A stretch of 44,077 bases of DNA, taken from positions 1-44,077 of the forward strand of contig JAAZJH010000052.1 in the NCBI GenBank assembly GCA_012800435.1, in the 5' to 3' direction. The translations under genes were made by a program, and so were the position numbers. This document shows positions 6,140 to 14,936 of this stretch, piece by piece (position 1 is the stretch's first letter; every line of letters begins with the position of its first letter). The notes below the pieces were generated by a model, which saw only the letters and a list, made by a program, of their open reading frames with translations, did no database searches and had not been told where the DNA came from. This DNA is from Clostridiaceae bacterium (GTDB lineage: Bacteria > Bacillota > Clostridia > Saccharofermentanales > DTU023).

Positions 6140-7537
6140 ATGAATCAGGAATTTATCGAAGCCCTGAAACAATTAGAAAAAGAGCGCGGCGTCGAAATGG
6201 AAATGCTCATCGAAGCGATTGAAGACGCTCTTGTGGCGGCGTATCGTCGCGAATTTGAAATTCATTCGCGTGACCGCGACAAGGGAAGAAGTCATGAAGG
6301 AGGCGCAGGTGACGCATCGGAGCACATATCGGAGAGCGACGGAATTACGGCACATATTGATCGTCAGACCGGCGTTATGCGCGTGTATCAGCCGATCACG
6401 ATTGTAGAAAAAGTGCGTGACCCTCACAGTGAGCTCTCATTAGAACAGGCACACGCGCTTTCTCCGGACTTGGAAATCGGAGACCAGCTTGTTCGTGAAG
6501 TTGATCCGTCGCATTTTGGGCGCCTTGCGGCACAGACGGCGAAGAGTGTTATCAACCAGAGACTTGCTCAGGCTGAAAAGGTGCGTATTCAGGAAGAGTT
6601 TTCCGGACGTGTTCACGGACTTGCCAGCGGCATCGTGCAACGTCGAGATCGCAATGAAGTGCTCGTCGATATCGGACGCGCACAGGCGGTGCTTCCGTAT
6701 AGTCAGCAATCTCGGCTTGACAACTATACATTCCGTAAACACATGCGTTTCTACATTCTGAAGGTTGACCAGCGTGATCACCATCCGGTCATCATTATTT
6801 CGAGAAGTGATCCCGGCCTTGTCCGTCGGCTTTTTGAACAAGAAGTGCCTGAAATTGGCGCCGGCATCGTTGAGATTGTAAACATTGCTCGAGAGGCGGG
6901 TTCGCGGACGAAGATGTCCGTGACCACAAACGATGGCAATGTCGATGCTGTCGGCGCTTGTGTGGGTCAGCGCGGAATGCGCGTACAGACAGTTATTGCC
7001 GAGCTAAATGGCGAAAAAATCGATATCATCGAGTGGAACTCCGATATCGTCGAATACATCAGTAACGCTCTTTCGCCTGCTCGCGTGATTCGTGTCATGT
7101 TAAGCGAAGATGAAGATGAAAGAAGCGCTCGTGTTATCGTTCCCGACCATCAGCTTTCTCTCGCGATCGGTAAGGAAGGACAGAATGCCCGTCTCGCTGC
7201 TAAGCTGACCGGGTGGCGCATCGATATCAAAAGCGAATCACAGTATCGCGAAATGCTCGAAGCGACGTGGATGGCAGATTTCAATGAGGCCGTTGCACAG
7301 GATGAAGCCGGTCGTGACCAATATGAAGACGAGTTGTACGATGACGAAATGATCGAAGAAGATCAGCAAGTGGTCGAATATGACGATGTGCTTTCGCTTC
7401 ACGAGATCGTCGGAGATAACAAGGAGGCGGCTTCAACCTACCTTGACATTTTAGAGAATACGATCGACGCCATCGATGAGATGGATAATGACAATCCGTC
7501 ATCCGAGGATGACACGTTGTCTAAAAGTGGAGAATAA
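6140..7537 (+). CDS. nusA: Transcription termination/antitermination factor NusA
   Basis: The 465-residue protein has the NusA domain order. An RNA-polymerase-binding N-terminal domain (residues 1-150) carries [17 protein letters not shown]-like sequence near its end. An S1 domain (about 160-225) contains [16 protein letters not shown], and two KH domains (about 230-375) contain [13 protein letters not shown] and [21 protein letters not shown]. It binds RNA polymerase and nascent RNA to modulate pausing and termination. Unlike the B. subtilis protein, it has an extra polar segment of about 25 residues in the N-terminal domain (about 42-68, rich in D, H, R, E and G) and a long acidic tail (about 400-465). 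CAGGAG lies six bases before ATG 6140. Confidence 0.95.
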   Translation: MNQEFIEALKQLEKERGVEMEMLIEAIEDALVAAYRREFEIHSRDRDKGRSHEGGAGDASEHISESDGITAHIDRQTGVMRVYQPITIVEKVRDPHSELSLEQAHALSPDLEIGDQLVREVDPSHFGRLAAQTAKSVINQRLAQAEKVRIQEEFSGRVHGLASGIVQRRDRNEVLVDIGRAQAVLPYSQQSRLDNYTFRKHMRFYILKVDQRDHHPVIIISRSDPGLVRRLFEQEVPEIGAGIVEIVNIAREAGSRTKMSVTTNDGNVDAVGACVGQRGMRVQTVIAELNGEKIDIIEWNSDIVEYISNALSPARVIRVMLSEDEDERSARVIVPDHQLSLAIGKEGQNARLAAKLTGWRIDIKSESQYREMLEATWMADFNEAVAQDEAGRDQYEDELYDDEMIEEDQQVVEYDDVLSLHEIVGDNKEAASTYLDILENTIDAIDEMDNDNPSSEDDTLSKSGE

Positions 7538-7568
7538 GAACCGACTGCGATTAGGATAAGGAGACGTT

Positions 7569-7856
7569 GTGAAGCATATCGCCATTCGAATGTGCGCAGG
7601 ATGTCGCGGACGATTCGAGAAGACGTCCATGATGCGTGTTGTGCGTTCGCCTGAAGGCGGCGCCGTATATGATCCGACGATGCGAGTCTCGGGGCGCGGC
7701 GTCTATCTCTGCTATAATCGCAAGTGCGTTGATATTGCCCGAAAGCGACACGCACTTGAACGGGCACTGAAAGTTGCCATGACAGATTCCATATGGGAAG
7801 AACTGGAGCGCGCATTAGAAAAAAGCACATCAGACGATGCAGTCGTCAACGATTGA
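7569..7856 (+). CDS. rnpM: YlxR-family protein (RNase P modulator RnpM)
   Basis: The 95-residue protein matches the YlxR family: RMCAGCRGRF at the start, then MMRVVRSPEGG, DPTMRVSGRGVYLC and ARKRHALERAL. The family is a small RNA-binding fold always found beside nusA. In B. subtilis it is reported to bind RNase P RNA and dampen its activity. It starts with GTG at 7569, with AAGGAG five bases before. The next gene is normally ylxQ (L7Ae family), but here infB follows directly after 71 bases. Confidence 0.88.
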   Translation: MKHIAIRMCAGCRGRFEKTSMMRVVRSPEGGAVYDPTMRVSGRGVYLCYNRKCVDIARKRHALERALKVAMTDSIWEELERALEKSTSDDAVVND

Positions 7857-7866
7857 AAGTCAAATT

Positions 7867-7888
7867 ATTAGATAAATAATTAGATAAA
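7867..7888. repeat. Tandem ATTAGATAAA pair in the rnpM-infB spacer
   Basis: ATTAGATAAA occurs at 7867-7876 and 7879-7888 with a 12-base period, in the spacer where ylxQ normally lies. No function is evident. Confidence 0.6.
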
Positions 7889-7927
7889 CGGTAGTGCAGT
7901 CAGGAAGACGAGAGGATTAGACAGATT

Positions 7928-10900
7928 ATGGCGAAAAGAGAAGAAGCGGATTCAGGTCTTCGAGCCGGATTCATCACTGAGGAAGAAGCGATCAGACAAC
8001 GCAGGGAACAGGAAGTCCGTGCGGCTTCTGAGGCGCCTTTAATACCTCCTTCAACGCCTGAAGCAGAACAGGACAAACAAGATATCGCGGATGGGCCTTC
8101 ACCGAGTGTATTTCTTAAAGATATTCCGGGATCGGAATCGTCCACGATTGAAATCCAAGGTATCTCCGGAAAAGCTATTCCCGGAGTAATCAAGCTCGTC
8201 AAGAGACCGAAGAAAGCACAACCCGAAGACAAGAAAGAAGCGGCAGGGGCGCCCGATGATACTGAACGTGCTGTGTCCGTTGCTCCCGCTTTGAAACCGG
8301 AAGAAGATGTAAAGAAGGCAGTAAGTGCCGAAAAAGCACCTGTTGAGTCTGTGCGTCCTGCAACAGTGATCACACCTGAGACGAAAGACGAGAAGTCTCG
8401 CGTGTCAATTCCCGCTCCGGCAATCGTTCAGCCCGAACCGGCAGAAGTACAAGCAGATCGTACGCTCGCTGCTGAAAAGAAAGAGCCTGCTACAACTGAA
8501 AAAACACCCGCAAAGGCACCAGAGGACACGCCTTCAAAGATCAGTCGCCGTGAAAAAGAGACGGTAGACGTAACGAAGAGTCCAACGGTTCCTGCTGCAT
8601 CTAAAAAAATGCCCGTCGCAGAACCGCATAAACCGGTATCCGAACCGAGAGCGCCGAAAAAAGCGGCACCTCCGGCAGCGAGACAGGACGTCAAAACAAT
8701 GCCTGCGACGCGTACTGAAAAGCCGCGCCGAAGGATGAGCATCGCTGAAAAATCGATGCCCATTACGGAAAGGATCACACAGCCGGATAAAAAGATTCTG
8801 CGCCCCGATTCGCGTCCTGTGTTTGTTTCGGGTGACGGCAGAAAGGATGCGAGACCGATTCGCCCGCAGCGCGGAAGTTACGTCGGTCGTGATCGCAGCG
8901 TCCCGGTAAGCGAGCAACGCCGGGAACCGAAACGCACTGCTGAGCCGCGCGCGGATCGAGGAGTATCGCCCAAATCATCGCTCGGAACGCCAAGAGGTCA
9001 AGATCGGTTCCCAAGACCTGCGCGTCCCGCGCCGTTTGCGCCACCGCCCGCGCCCTTTAAGGATGGCGATGATGATGCGGTATCGCAAAAGACTCGTTCG
9101 CGCCGAAGTCAGCGCACCACCCGTGAACGTGAGCGAACCGAGAAACGCCGTGATATTCAGAAGCGTCGTGAGCAGCAGGAGATGATCGATCGCGATGCGA
9201 ACCTTCGCCGGTCGCGCCGCAAAGACAGTGCCGAAAAACCAAGACGTCAACCTGCGCCGCTGTCTAAAGTCGTGCTTCCGGAGTATCTCACCGTGAAAGA
9301 ATTTGCCGAAGCGATTAAGAAGACGACTGCGGATGTCATCATGAAACTTATGCAGCTTGGTGTCATGGCTACGATTAACCAAGATATTGATTACGATACG
9401 GCCTCTATCGTTGCTTCCGAATTCGGTATTACAAGTGAAAAGTATGTTGAAGTAACAGCTGAAGACATCCTCTTCGACGACTCGGAAGATCGTGAAGAAG
9501 ATCTTCTGCCTCGTCCGCCTGTCGTGGTAGTGATGGGTCACGTCGACCACGGCAAGACGACGATTCTTGATTATTTTAGAAAATCGTCGATGACGGAAGA
9601 CGAAGCCGGCGGCATTACACAACACATCGGTGCTTATATGGTTCCGGTTCAGGACCGTGTTATCACGTTCCTAGATACACCTGGACACGAGGCTTTCACG
9701 ACACTTCGAGCGCGGGGCGCTCAAGTGACGGATATTGCTGTTTTGGTCGTCGCCGCTGATGACGGCGTAATGCCTCAGACAGTTGAAGCGATCAACCACG
9801 CGCGTGCGGCGGATACGGAAATCATTGTCGCCATCAACAAGATTGATAGGGCGGAAGCTGATATTGACCGGGTGAAACGTGAACTGGCGAACTATGAGCT
9901 GATGGATTCATCTTGGGGTGGCAGCACGACGATCGTGCCGGTGTCGGGTAAGATAGGCACGAATATGGATGAGCTGCTTGACATGATCATTTTGACGGCC
10001 GACGTTCTCGAACTCAAGGCGAATCCGAATCGGCAAGCGAAGGGTACGGTCATTGAAGCTCGTCTCGACCAGGCTAGAGGTCCGGTAGCTACAGTTCTCG
10101 TTCAGCGGGGTACGCTCCGCACGGGAGATGCCGTTGTGGTCGGCAATACATCCGGCCATATTCGAGCCATGGTGAACGATCACGGTCAAGAAATCAAGGA
10201 GGCCGGACCCTCTGTTCCTGTTGAAATTACCGGTATCGGTGATGTGCCTGAAGGCGGCGATATCCTCTATCAGGTTAAGAGTGAACGCATCGCTCGAGAT
10301 CTCGTCGCGAGGCGCAAAGATGAAGAACGTGAATTGAGCCTTCGCAAGACATCCAGAATGTCGCTTGACAGTCTCTTCAGCCATACGGCCAAAGAAGAAA
10401 AGATCGATCTCAATCTTATCGTCAAAGGCGACGCTCAAGGTTCGGTGGAAGCTATCCAACGTTCAATGGAAGAGCTCTCGAATGACAAGATCGCAGTGCA
10501 CGTGATCCATGGCGCTGTAGGCGCGATTACGGAAACGGATGTTCGTCTGGCTGAGGTTGCCGATGCCATTATCATCGGATTTAATGTGCGCCCCACTTCG
10601 AGCGCCAATTTGATCGCGTCGACGGCAAAGGTAGATATCCGCACATATCGAGTCATTTACGAAGCGATCGACGAAGTGCGCGACGCAATGCGCGGCATGT
10701 TGAAGCCGAAGATCAAAGAGGTCGTTGTGGGCAAGCTTCAAGTCCGCGATGTCTTCCGTGTCTCGAACGTCGGGACGGTGGCCGGCTGCTATGTCGAATC
10801 CGGCCGCGTAAACCGGAGGGATCACGTTCGCCTGATCCGTGACGGCGTAGTTGTGTTCGAGACGACTGTCGCATCATTGCGTCGTTTCAAAGACGATGTT

Positions 10901-11017
10901 CGCGAAGTAGCGACCGGTTATGAATGCGGTCTAGGACTTGAGAATTTTAACGACATCAAGGTCGGCGATGAAATTGAAGCGTACATTCTGGAGGAAGAGC
11001 ATGACACGTCGAAGTGA
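7928..11017 (+). CDS. infB: Translation initiation factor IF-2
   Basis: The 1029-residue GTPase positions fMet-tRNA on the 30S subunit. The first roughly 445 residues are a low-complexity region rich in P, A, K, E and R, typical in kind but long for Firmicutes. An IF2-N domain (VLPEYLTVKEFAEAIKKT, near 450) follows. The G domain has GHVDHGKTT at 537-545, DTPGHEAF (G3) and NKID (G4). The C-terminal C1/C2 domains include LNLIVKGDAQGSVEAI and end in VGDEIEAYILEEE. A GAGGA site sits 11-12 bases before ATG 7928. The end overlaps rbfA by 17 bases, which implies translational coupling. Confidence 0.96.
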   Translation: MAKREEADSGLRAGFITEEEAIRQRREQEVRAASEAPLIPPSTPEAEQDKQDIADGPSPSVFLKDIPGSESSTIEIQGISGKAIPGVIKLVKRPKKAQPEDKKEAAGAPDDTERAVSVAPALKPEEDVKKAVSAEKAPVESVRPATVITPETKDEKSRVSIPAPAIVQPEPAEVQADRTLAAEKKEPATTEKTPAKAPEDTPSKISRREKETVDVTKSPTVPAASKKMPVAEPHKPVSEPRAPKKAAPPAARQDVKTMPATRTEKPRRRMSIAEKSMPITERITQPDKKILRPDSRPVFVSGDGRKDARPIRPQRGSYVGRDRSVPVSEQRREPKRTAEPRADRGVSPKSSLGTPRGQDRFPRPARPAPFAPPPAPFKDGDDDAVSQKTRSRRSQRTTRERERTEKRRDIQKRREQQEMIDRDANLRRSRRKDSAEKPRRQPAPLSKVVLPEYLTVKEFAEAIKKTTADVIMKLMQLGVMATINQDIDYDTASIVASEFGITSEKYVEVTAEDILFDDSEDREEDLLPRPPVVVVMGHVDHGKTTILDYFRKSSMTEDEAGGITQHIGAYMVPVQDRVITFLDTPGHEAFTTLRARGAQVTDIAVLVVAADDGVMPQTVEAINHARAADTEIIVAINKIDRAEADIDRVKRELANYELMDSSWGGSTTIVPVSGKIGTNMDELLDMIILTADVLELKANPNRQAKGTVIEARLDQARGPVATVLVQRGTLRTGDAVVVGNTSGHIRAMVNDHGQEIKEAGPSVPVEITGIGDVPEGGDILYQVKSERIARDLVARRKDEERELSLRKTSRMSLDSLFSHTAKEEKIDLNLIVKGDAQGSVEAIQRSMEELSNDKIAVHVIHGAVGAITETDVRLAEVADAIIIGFNVRPTSSANLIASTAKVDIRTYRVIYEAIDEVRDAMRGMLKPKIKEVVVGKLQVRDVFRVSNVGTVAGCYVESGRVNRRDHVRLIRDGVVVFETTVASLRRFKDDVREVATGYECGLGLENFNDIKVGDEIEAYILEEEHDTSK

Positions 11018-11381
11018 TCGTATCGGCGATGAAATCCGTCGTATACTCGCGGAGGCGCTACAGAGAAAACTAAATGATCCGCGTTTTCACGGCATCGTTT
11101 CTTTGACGGATGTTGTCGTAAGTCCTGACCTTTCGACAGCACGTGTGTTTTACAGCGTATATGGCGACGATGAAAAATCAGAGGACGTGCGACAAGCGTT
11201 TGTCAAAGCCGCTCCTTTCTTACGTCATACATTATCAGATAAATTACGAACACGCCGAATTCCAAGGTTGATTTTTAAGGAAGACTACTCCATGAAAGAG
11301 GGTGAAAAAATGGATGCGCTGATTCGTCGCATTCAGGAGGAGTCTTCGCAAACCCGATCCGGCGAAAGCGAAGCGCTGTGA
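11001..11381 (+). CDS. rbfA: 30S ribosome-binding factor RbfA
   Basis: The 126-residue KH-type protein helps 16S rRNA 5'-end maturation and cold adaptation. It shows RSDRIGDEIRRILAEAL at the start, LNDPRFHGIVSLTDVVVSPD, ARVFYSVYG and LRTRRIPRLIF, all typical. ATG 11001 lies in the end of infB with GGAGGAAGAG directly upstream. An earlier in-frame start at 10938 would only read through infB. The C-terminal tail is short and polar. Confidence 0.93.
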   Translation: MTRRSDRIGDEIRRILAEALQRKLNDPRFHGIVSLTDVVVSPDLSTARVFYSVYGDDEKSEDVRQAFVKAAPFLRHTLSDKLRTRRIPRLIFKEDYSMKEGEKMDALIRRIQEESSQTRSGESEAL

Positions 11382-11384
11382 GCG

Positions 11385-12425
11385 ATGACTGTGAACGATC
11401 AAGGGAAAAGCCGCCATCAAGACGTTGTTCAGACGGTTGTAGAGCTCTTTCTTCATGCCGGCGCTGAAGGCTGGCGCGTCGGTATTTTCCCTCATGAACG
11501 CCACGATGCTGACGCTTACGGAGCAGCGATGTCGATGGCGGCGGTGTTAGAATCTATCGGTTGTGAAACGGTCGTCATACTTGACACGACGTTACCCCCG
11601 TCGCTTGTTGATCTTCCTCTTTTAAAAGAACCCTTGATTCCGGAGCTAGGTGATTTGCTTCCCGAGCTTGATTTGGCGCTTGCTGTTGATTGTCACGAAG
11701 AATCGCGTTTGGGGAAGCGCGCGACTTACTACATCGAGGCGCCTCGCCGCGCGATTATCGATCATCACCTCTATGAAGGTGAATTGCCGCCCTTTTCCTA
11801 CATCGACGACGGTGCCGCTGCGACGTGCGAGCTTTGTTTTGTCTTGATTGACGCGATTGGGCAGCGCATCGGCCGTTCTCTGTTTACGAATGATATTGCG
11901 ATTCTGCTACTGGCCGGCTTTGTGACCGATACCGGCAGATATACGTACAGCAATACAACGCCTCGTGTTATGCGGCAAGCCGCGACACTGATTGAACGTT
12001 TTTCGATCGATCTTCCGATGCTGCATTATCATCTTTTTGATAGGACGACGCTTGGCTTGCTACAGCTTCGAGGAAGTGTCTTTCATAATGCACAATGCTT
12101 GTGTGACGGTCGCGTGATCACCGCTTATATCAAACGTGAGACCCTTGAACGATGCGGCGTTCAAGACGACAATCTGGCTAACATAGCCTCTGATCTTCGT
12201 TCAGTTGAGGGGATAGAGGTCGTCCTTTTGCATGTGGAAACACCGGCCGGCATTCGTCTGAATGTTCGTGCCGGCAAAAACTTCAATGCTGCTGAATTTG
12301 CTCGACGCTATGGCGGAGGCGGTCACGCTCGAGCAGCCGGCGCAATGATCAAAAACATCACCCTTGAAGAAGCGATAGCCATGACGCATCGTGATATCGC
12401 GCAAGCCCTTGCGCCTTCAGAATAG
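11385..12425 (+). CDS. nrnA: DHH-family oligoribonuclease/PAP phosphatase (NrnA)
   Basis: The 346-residue protein has both halves of the DHH/DHHA1 fold. Metal motifs are HERHDADAYGAA (motif I), LALAVDCHE (II), AIIDHHLYEG (III, the DHH), and FVTDTGRYTYSNT (IV). The DHHA1 end is EFARRYGGGGHARAAGA. It degrades nanoRNA (and often pAp) in the cytoplasm, recycling end-products of RNA decay. It starts three bases after rbfA with no obvious Shine-Dalgarno site, so translation is probably coupled to rbfA. This position next to rbfA and truB is common in Firmicutes. Confidence 0.93.
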   Translation: MTVNDQGKSRHQDVVQTVVELFLHAGAEGWRVGIFPHERHDADAYGAAMSMAAVLESIGCETVVILDTTLPPSLVDLPLLKEPLIPELGDLLPELDLALAVDCHEESRLGKRATYYIEAPRRAIIDHHLYEGELPPFSYIDDGAAATCELCFVLIDAIGQRIGRSLFTNDIAILLLAGFVTDTGRYTYSNTTPRVMRQAATLIERFSIDLPMLHYHLFDRTTLGLLQLRGSVFHNAQCLCDGRVITAYIKRETLERCGVQDDNLANIASDLRSVEGIEVVLLHVETPAGIRLNVRAGKNFNAAEFARRYGGGGHARAAGAMIKNITLEEAIAMTHRDIAQALAPSE

Positions 12426-12495
12426 GTCATCTTCATGAGCATAAGTGATGTTTTTCTCATCATTACGTGTCAGATTCGAGAGGCAGGTCTCTCTC

Positions 12496-13497
12496 ATGAA
12501 CGTGATTGATTCCGGCATTATCATTATCAATAAACCGGAAGGCATGACGTCCGCCGGTGTCGTTTCTTCAATTCGGCGTTTTCTAGGCATGCGGCGCGTC
12601 GGGCATACAGGAACGCTTGATCCTTTTGCAACGGGCGTGTTGCCCATTTGTTTTGGCCGTGCGACGGCGGCAGCCCATTACATGTTGAAATGGACGAAGC
12701 GTTATCGCTGTCTGGCGGCGCTTGGCGCCGCGACCGATACCATGGATCGTGACGGTCGCATAACGGAGCGCGCGCCGGAAACCGTGTTGCCCTTTTCTGA
12801 TGAAACGGCACTGCGCGATGCTGTCGCATCACTTTCAACAATTTCAGAACAACAAGCGCCCCTTTATTCAGCAGTAAAGCGCGACGGCAAGCCGCTCTAT
12901 GCATATGCGCGTCAGGGTATCGATGTAGAGCGCCCCCTTCGAAAAATTGCGGTATATGAATCTAAGCTTCTTTCTCTGACCGAAGAGGGGAATGGATTTT
13001 CGCACGTTCAGTTTGAATGTCATGTCAGTTCAGGTACCTATATTCGTGTGCTTGTCGACTCGCTCGGTCGTACGATCGGAACACTGGCTTATGCCGATGC
13101 GCTGGAGCGTATTGCGACAGGATCATTTTCCTTAGAAAATAGTGTGACGCTCGAAGAACTTTCTCAACGCTTTAATGCGACAGGCGGCGATCGTGAACTC
13201 TGGCAACAAGAACTTAAAAGGGACGGTTTGATTTTGTCGACAGGAACCGCTTTTACAGGTTGGCCGAATATCCGGCTTACGAGAGAAGAAGCGCTTGCGA
13301 TCACACACGGCCAACACCCGAATCTGCCTCATTGCGTGAACGAGCCTTTTAGCAGAGAAGCGGCCGTGTCGGCTCCGCCACCGGACGATTCTTGGGTCGC
13401 GCTTTTCTATGAGGAAGAACTGATCGCTGTTGCCGAGCGCGACGATGCGCGCTATCGACTGCGCCGCGTTTTCTGCGCCCCGTCATTTTTCGCGTAA
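12496..13497 (+). CDS. truB: tRNA pseudouridine-55 synthase TruB
   Basis: The 333-residue enzyme makes pseudouridine 55 in the T loop of tRNAs. IIIINKPEGMTS and the catalytic VGHTGTLDPFATGVLP block (nucleophile D42), QAPLYSAVKRDGKPLYAYAR, and SGTYIRVLVDSLG are diagnostic. I start at ATG 12496 because it aligns with family N-termini. The frame is open back to 12445, but those residues look unlike TruB. GAGAG and CTCTC flank the AGGCAGG ribosome site just upstream and could form a small hairpin over it. The C-terminal PUA-like extension (from about 245) is divergent. Confidence 0.93.
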   Translation: MNVIDSGIIIINKPEGMTSAGVVSSIRRFLGMRRVGHTGTLDPFATGVLPICFGRATAAAHYMLKWTKRYRCLAALGAATDTMDRDGRITERAPETVLPFSDETALRDAVASLSTISEQQAPLYSAVKRDGKPLYAYARQGIDVERPLRKIAVYESKLLSLTEEGNGFSHVQFECHVSSGTYIRVLVDSLGRTIGTLAYADALERIATGSFSLENSVTLEELSQRFNATGGDRELWQQELKRDGLILSTGTAFTGWPNIRLTREEALAITHGQHPNLPHCVNEPFSREAAVSAPPPDDSWVALFYEEELIAVAERDDARYRLRRVFCAPSFFA

Positions 13498-13566
13498 TGG
13501 TCAGTTGCTTGTAGCAATAAATGGTTTTTATTAGATAATATAAACGGCAAAGGGATTAGGAAGCAG

Positions 13567-14544
13567 ATGGATGTGATGAAAGACGATTTCGTATATGTAG
13601 ATTTACCGGAAGAATGCGATGACAGGACGCCCAGAGGCATTGCACTCGGTATTTTTGACGGCTTTCATCTCGGACATCAGGCACTTCTTCGCGAACTTAA
13701 GCGGATCTGTCGAAAGAAGGGGCTTCGTGTCACTGTATTCACTTTCTCGTTCCCTAAAGGCGTGACATTCGGTGGGCGCGATCTTCACCATACTGAATTA
13801 ATGAACGACAGAGAACGCATATACGCGCTCAAATCTTTCGGCGTCGACGATATTTTTATGATTCCGATGACGGATCGAATAACGACGCTTTCACCTGAAA
13901 CATTTCTCGACACGGTCGTCATAAAAAAACTAGGCGGAGTCGTTCTTGCCATCGGCGAGGATGCTCACTTCGGTCATCGCGGTGCAGGTGATGCTGTGTT
14001 CCTCCAATCGTTTGCAACGACACACCCGCTTGAAGCCGTGGTGGTGCCGGATGTTTTTTGGGGCGGAACGAAAGTTTCCAGTTCGCGCATTCGCGCATTG
14101 ATTGCTGCAGGTGATGTGAAAACGGCGACGACATTGATGACACGACCATTCCGCCTTTTTTGCGACATCGAATCGACGGCTGCACTCCCCAGAAAAAAAG
14201 GGGGTACCGGCTGCCAGCAATCCGCCTATCAGTCGTTCGAAGCAGCAGCTGGTTTAGCTCAAAACACTATTTTGACATCTTCAGATGAGGCGGATGTGAC
14301 GGCGGAAGTCGTTTTTCAATGTCCTTATCCGGAGCGATCGATTGTGCTTAGCAGGGGCGTGTACAAAACGCGTATTTTTTTTCCGGAGGAGGACACGGAT
14401 GCTCAGGCACTGTCGGAAGTGCTGATGCTTCCCAACGCGAAAACGGGACGCTATGGATTGACGCTCGTTTCACGCATTACACGAGGCCTTCCGCACCTTT
14501 CTGAAGGGAAGTCGGTCGTCATCGAGGTGCTTGAGCGCGCTTAA
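13567..14544 (+). CDS. ribF: RibF-like FAD synthetase with a degenerate riboflavin-kinase half
   Basis: The 325-residue protein is last in the operon. The N-terminal FMN adenylyltransferase half is intact: GIFDGFHLGHQALL (nucleotidyl-transferase HxGH), TVFTFSFPKGV, IGEDAHFGHRGAGD and the signature KVSSSRIRALIAAGDV near 178-193. The C-terminal half should be a riboflavin kinase with GRxLGFPTANL and the catalytic N/E region. Here those motifs are missing, and only SIVLSRGVYKTRI resembles the kinase LPxxGVY strand. It may therefore make FAD from FMN without making FMN, or have lost activity. AGGA lies six bases before ATG 13567. Confidence 0.82.
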   Translation: MDVMKDDFVYVDLPEECDDRTPRGIALGIFDGFHLGHQALLRELKRICRKKGLRVTVFTFSFPKGVTFGGRDLHHTELMNDRERIYALKSFGVDDIFMIPMTDRITTLSPETFLDTVVIKKLGGVVLAIGEDAHFGHRGAGDAVFLQSFATTHPLEAVVVPDVFWGGTKVSSSRIRALIAAGDVKTATTLMTRPFRLFCDIESTAALPRKKGGTGCQQSAYQSFEAAAGLAQNTILTSSDEADVTAEVVFQCPYPERSIVLSRGVYKTRIFFPEEDTDAQALSEVLMLPNAKTGRYGLTLVSRITRGLPHLSEGKSVVIEVLERA

Positions 14545-14936
14545 GTCTCATTTTGTTTGTTCTTGTGATGAGCTCGTAAATGTTCAACACGCCTGATTTT
14601 CGTTTTGTTTATTCTTGATTAATTTCCTTGATTTTACAAGGATGATATTCGGTACGAATTGCTTGTCTCAGCACATTCTAAAAATCACGTATTACGTATT
14701 CGAGAATTTTACGTCGACGATCATGTTTGCTTTGTGGAACAGATTTCGTGCGATGATACTGATGTTGATTTTAATGAGTAGGCGATGAATGAGACAGACT
14801 GAGATCAGATGCTTTTTTGCATGACGATGTTTCTTGATTTGTGGGATTTGTGGTTAAATTAGAATATAAGAACGATTGCTTGGATTCCTGTTTCATTTAC
14901 AGGAAGACAGCTTGAATCTTTGAGGAAAATAAGTCA
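14545..14936 (+). other. 392-base intergenic region between ribF and the L,D-transpeptidase
   Basis: AT-rich, with no supported gene. TTCCTGT (14885-14891) and ACAGGAA (14899-14905) make a 7-bp hairpin 30 bases before the next start. ATGC/GCAT flank a T-rich loop near 14810-14821. TAGAAT at 14860-14865 with TTGATT at 14834-14839 resembles a promoter, but the 20-base spacer is too long to call. A clear terminator for the rimP-ribF operon is not seen. Confidence 0.5.

Noticed and set aside
8428-9625. Several antisense frames across infB
   Set aside because: They arise from the low-complexity Pro/Ala/Lys/Arg coding and lack ribosome sites or family features.
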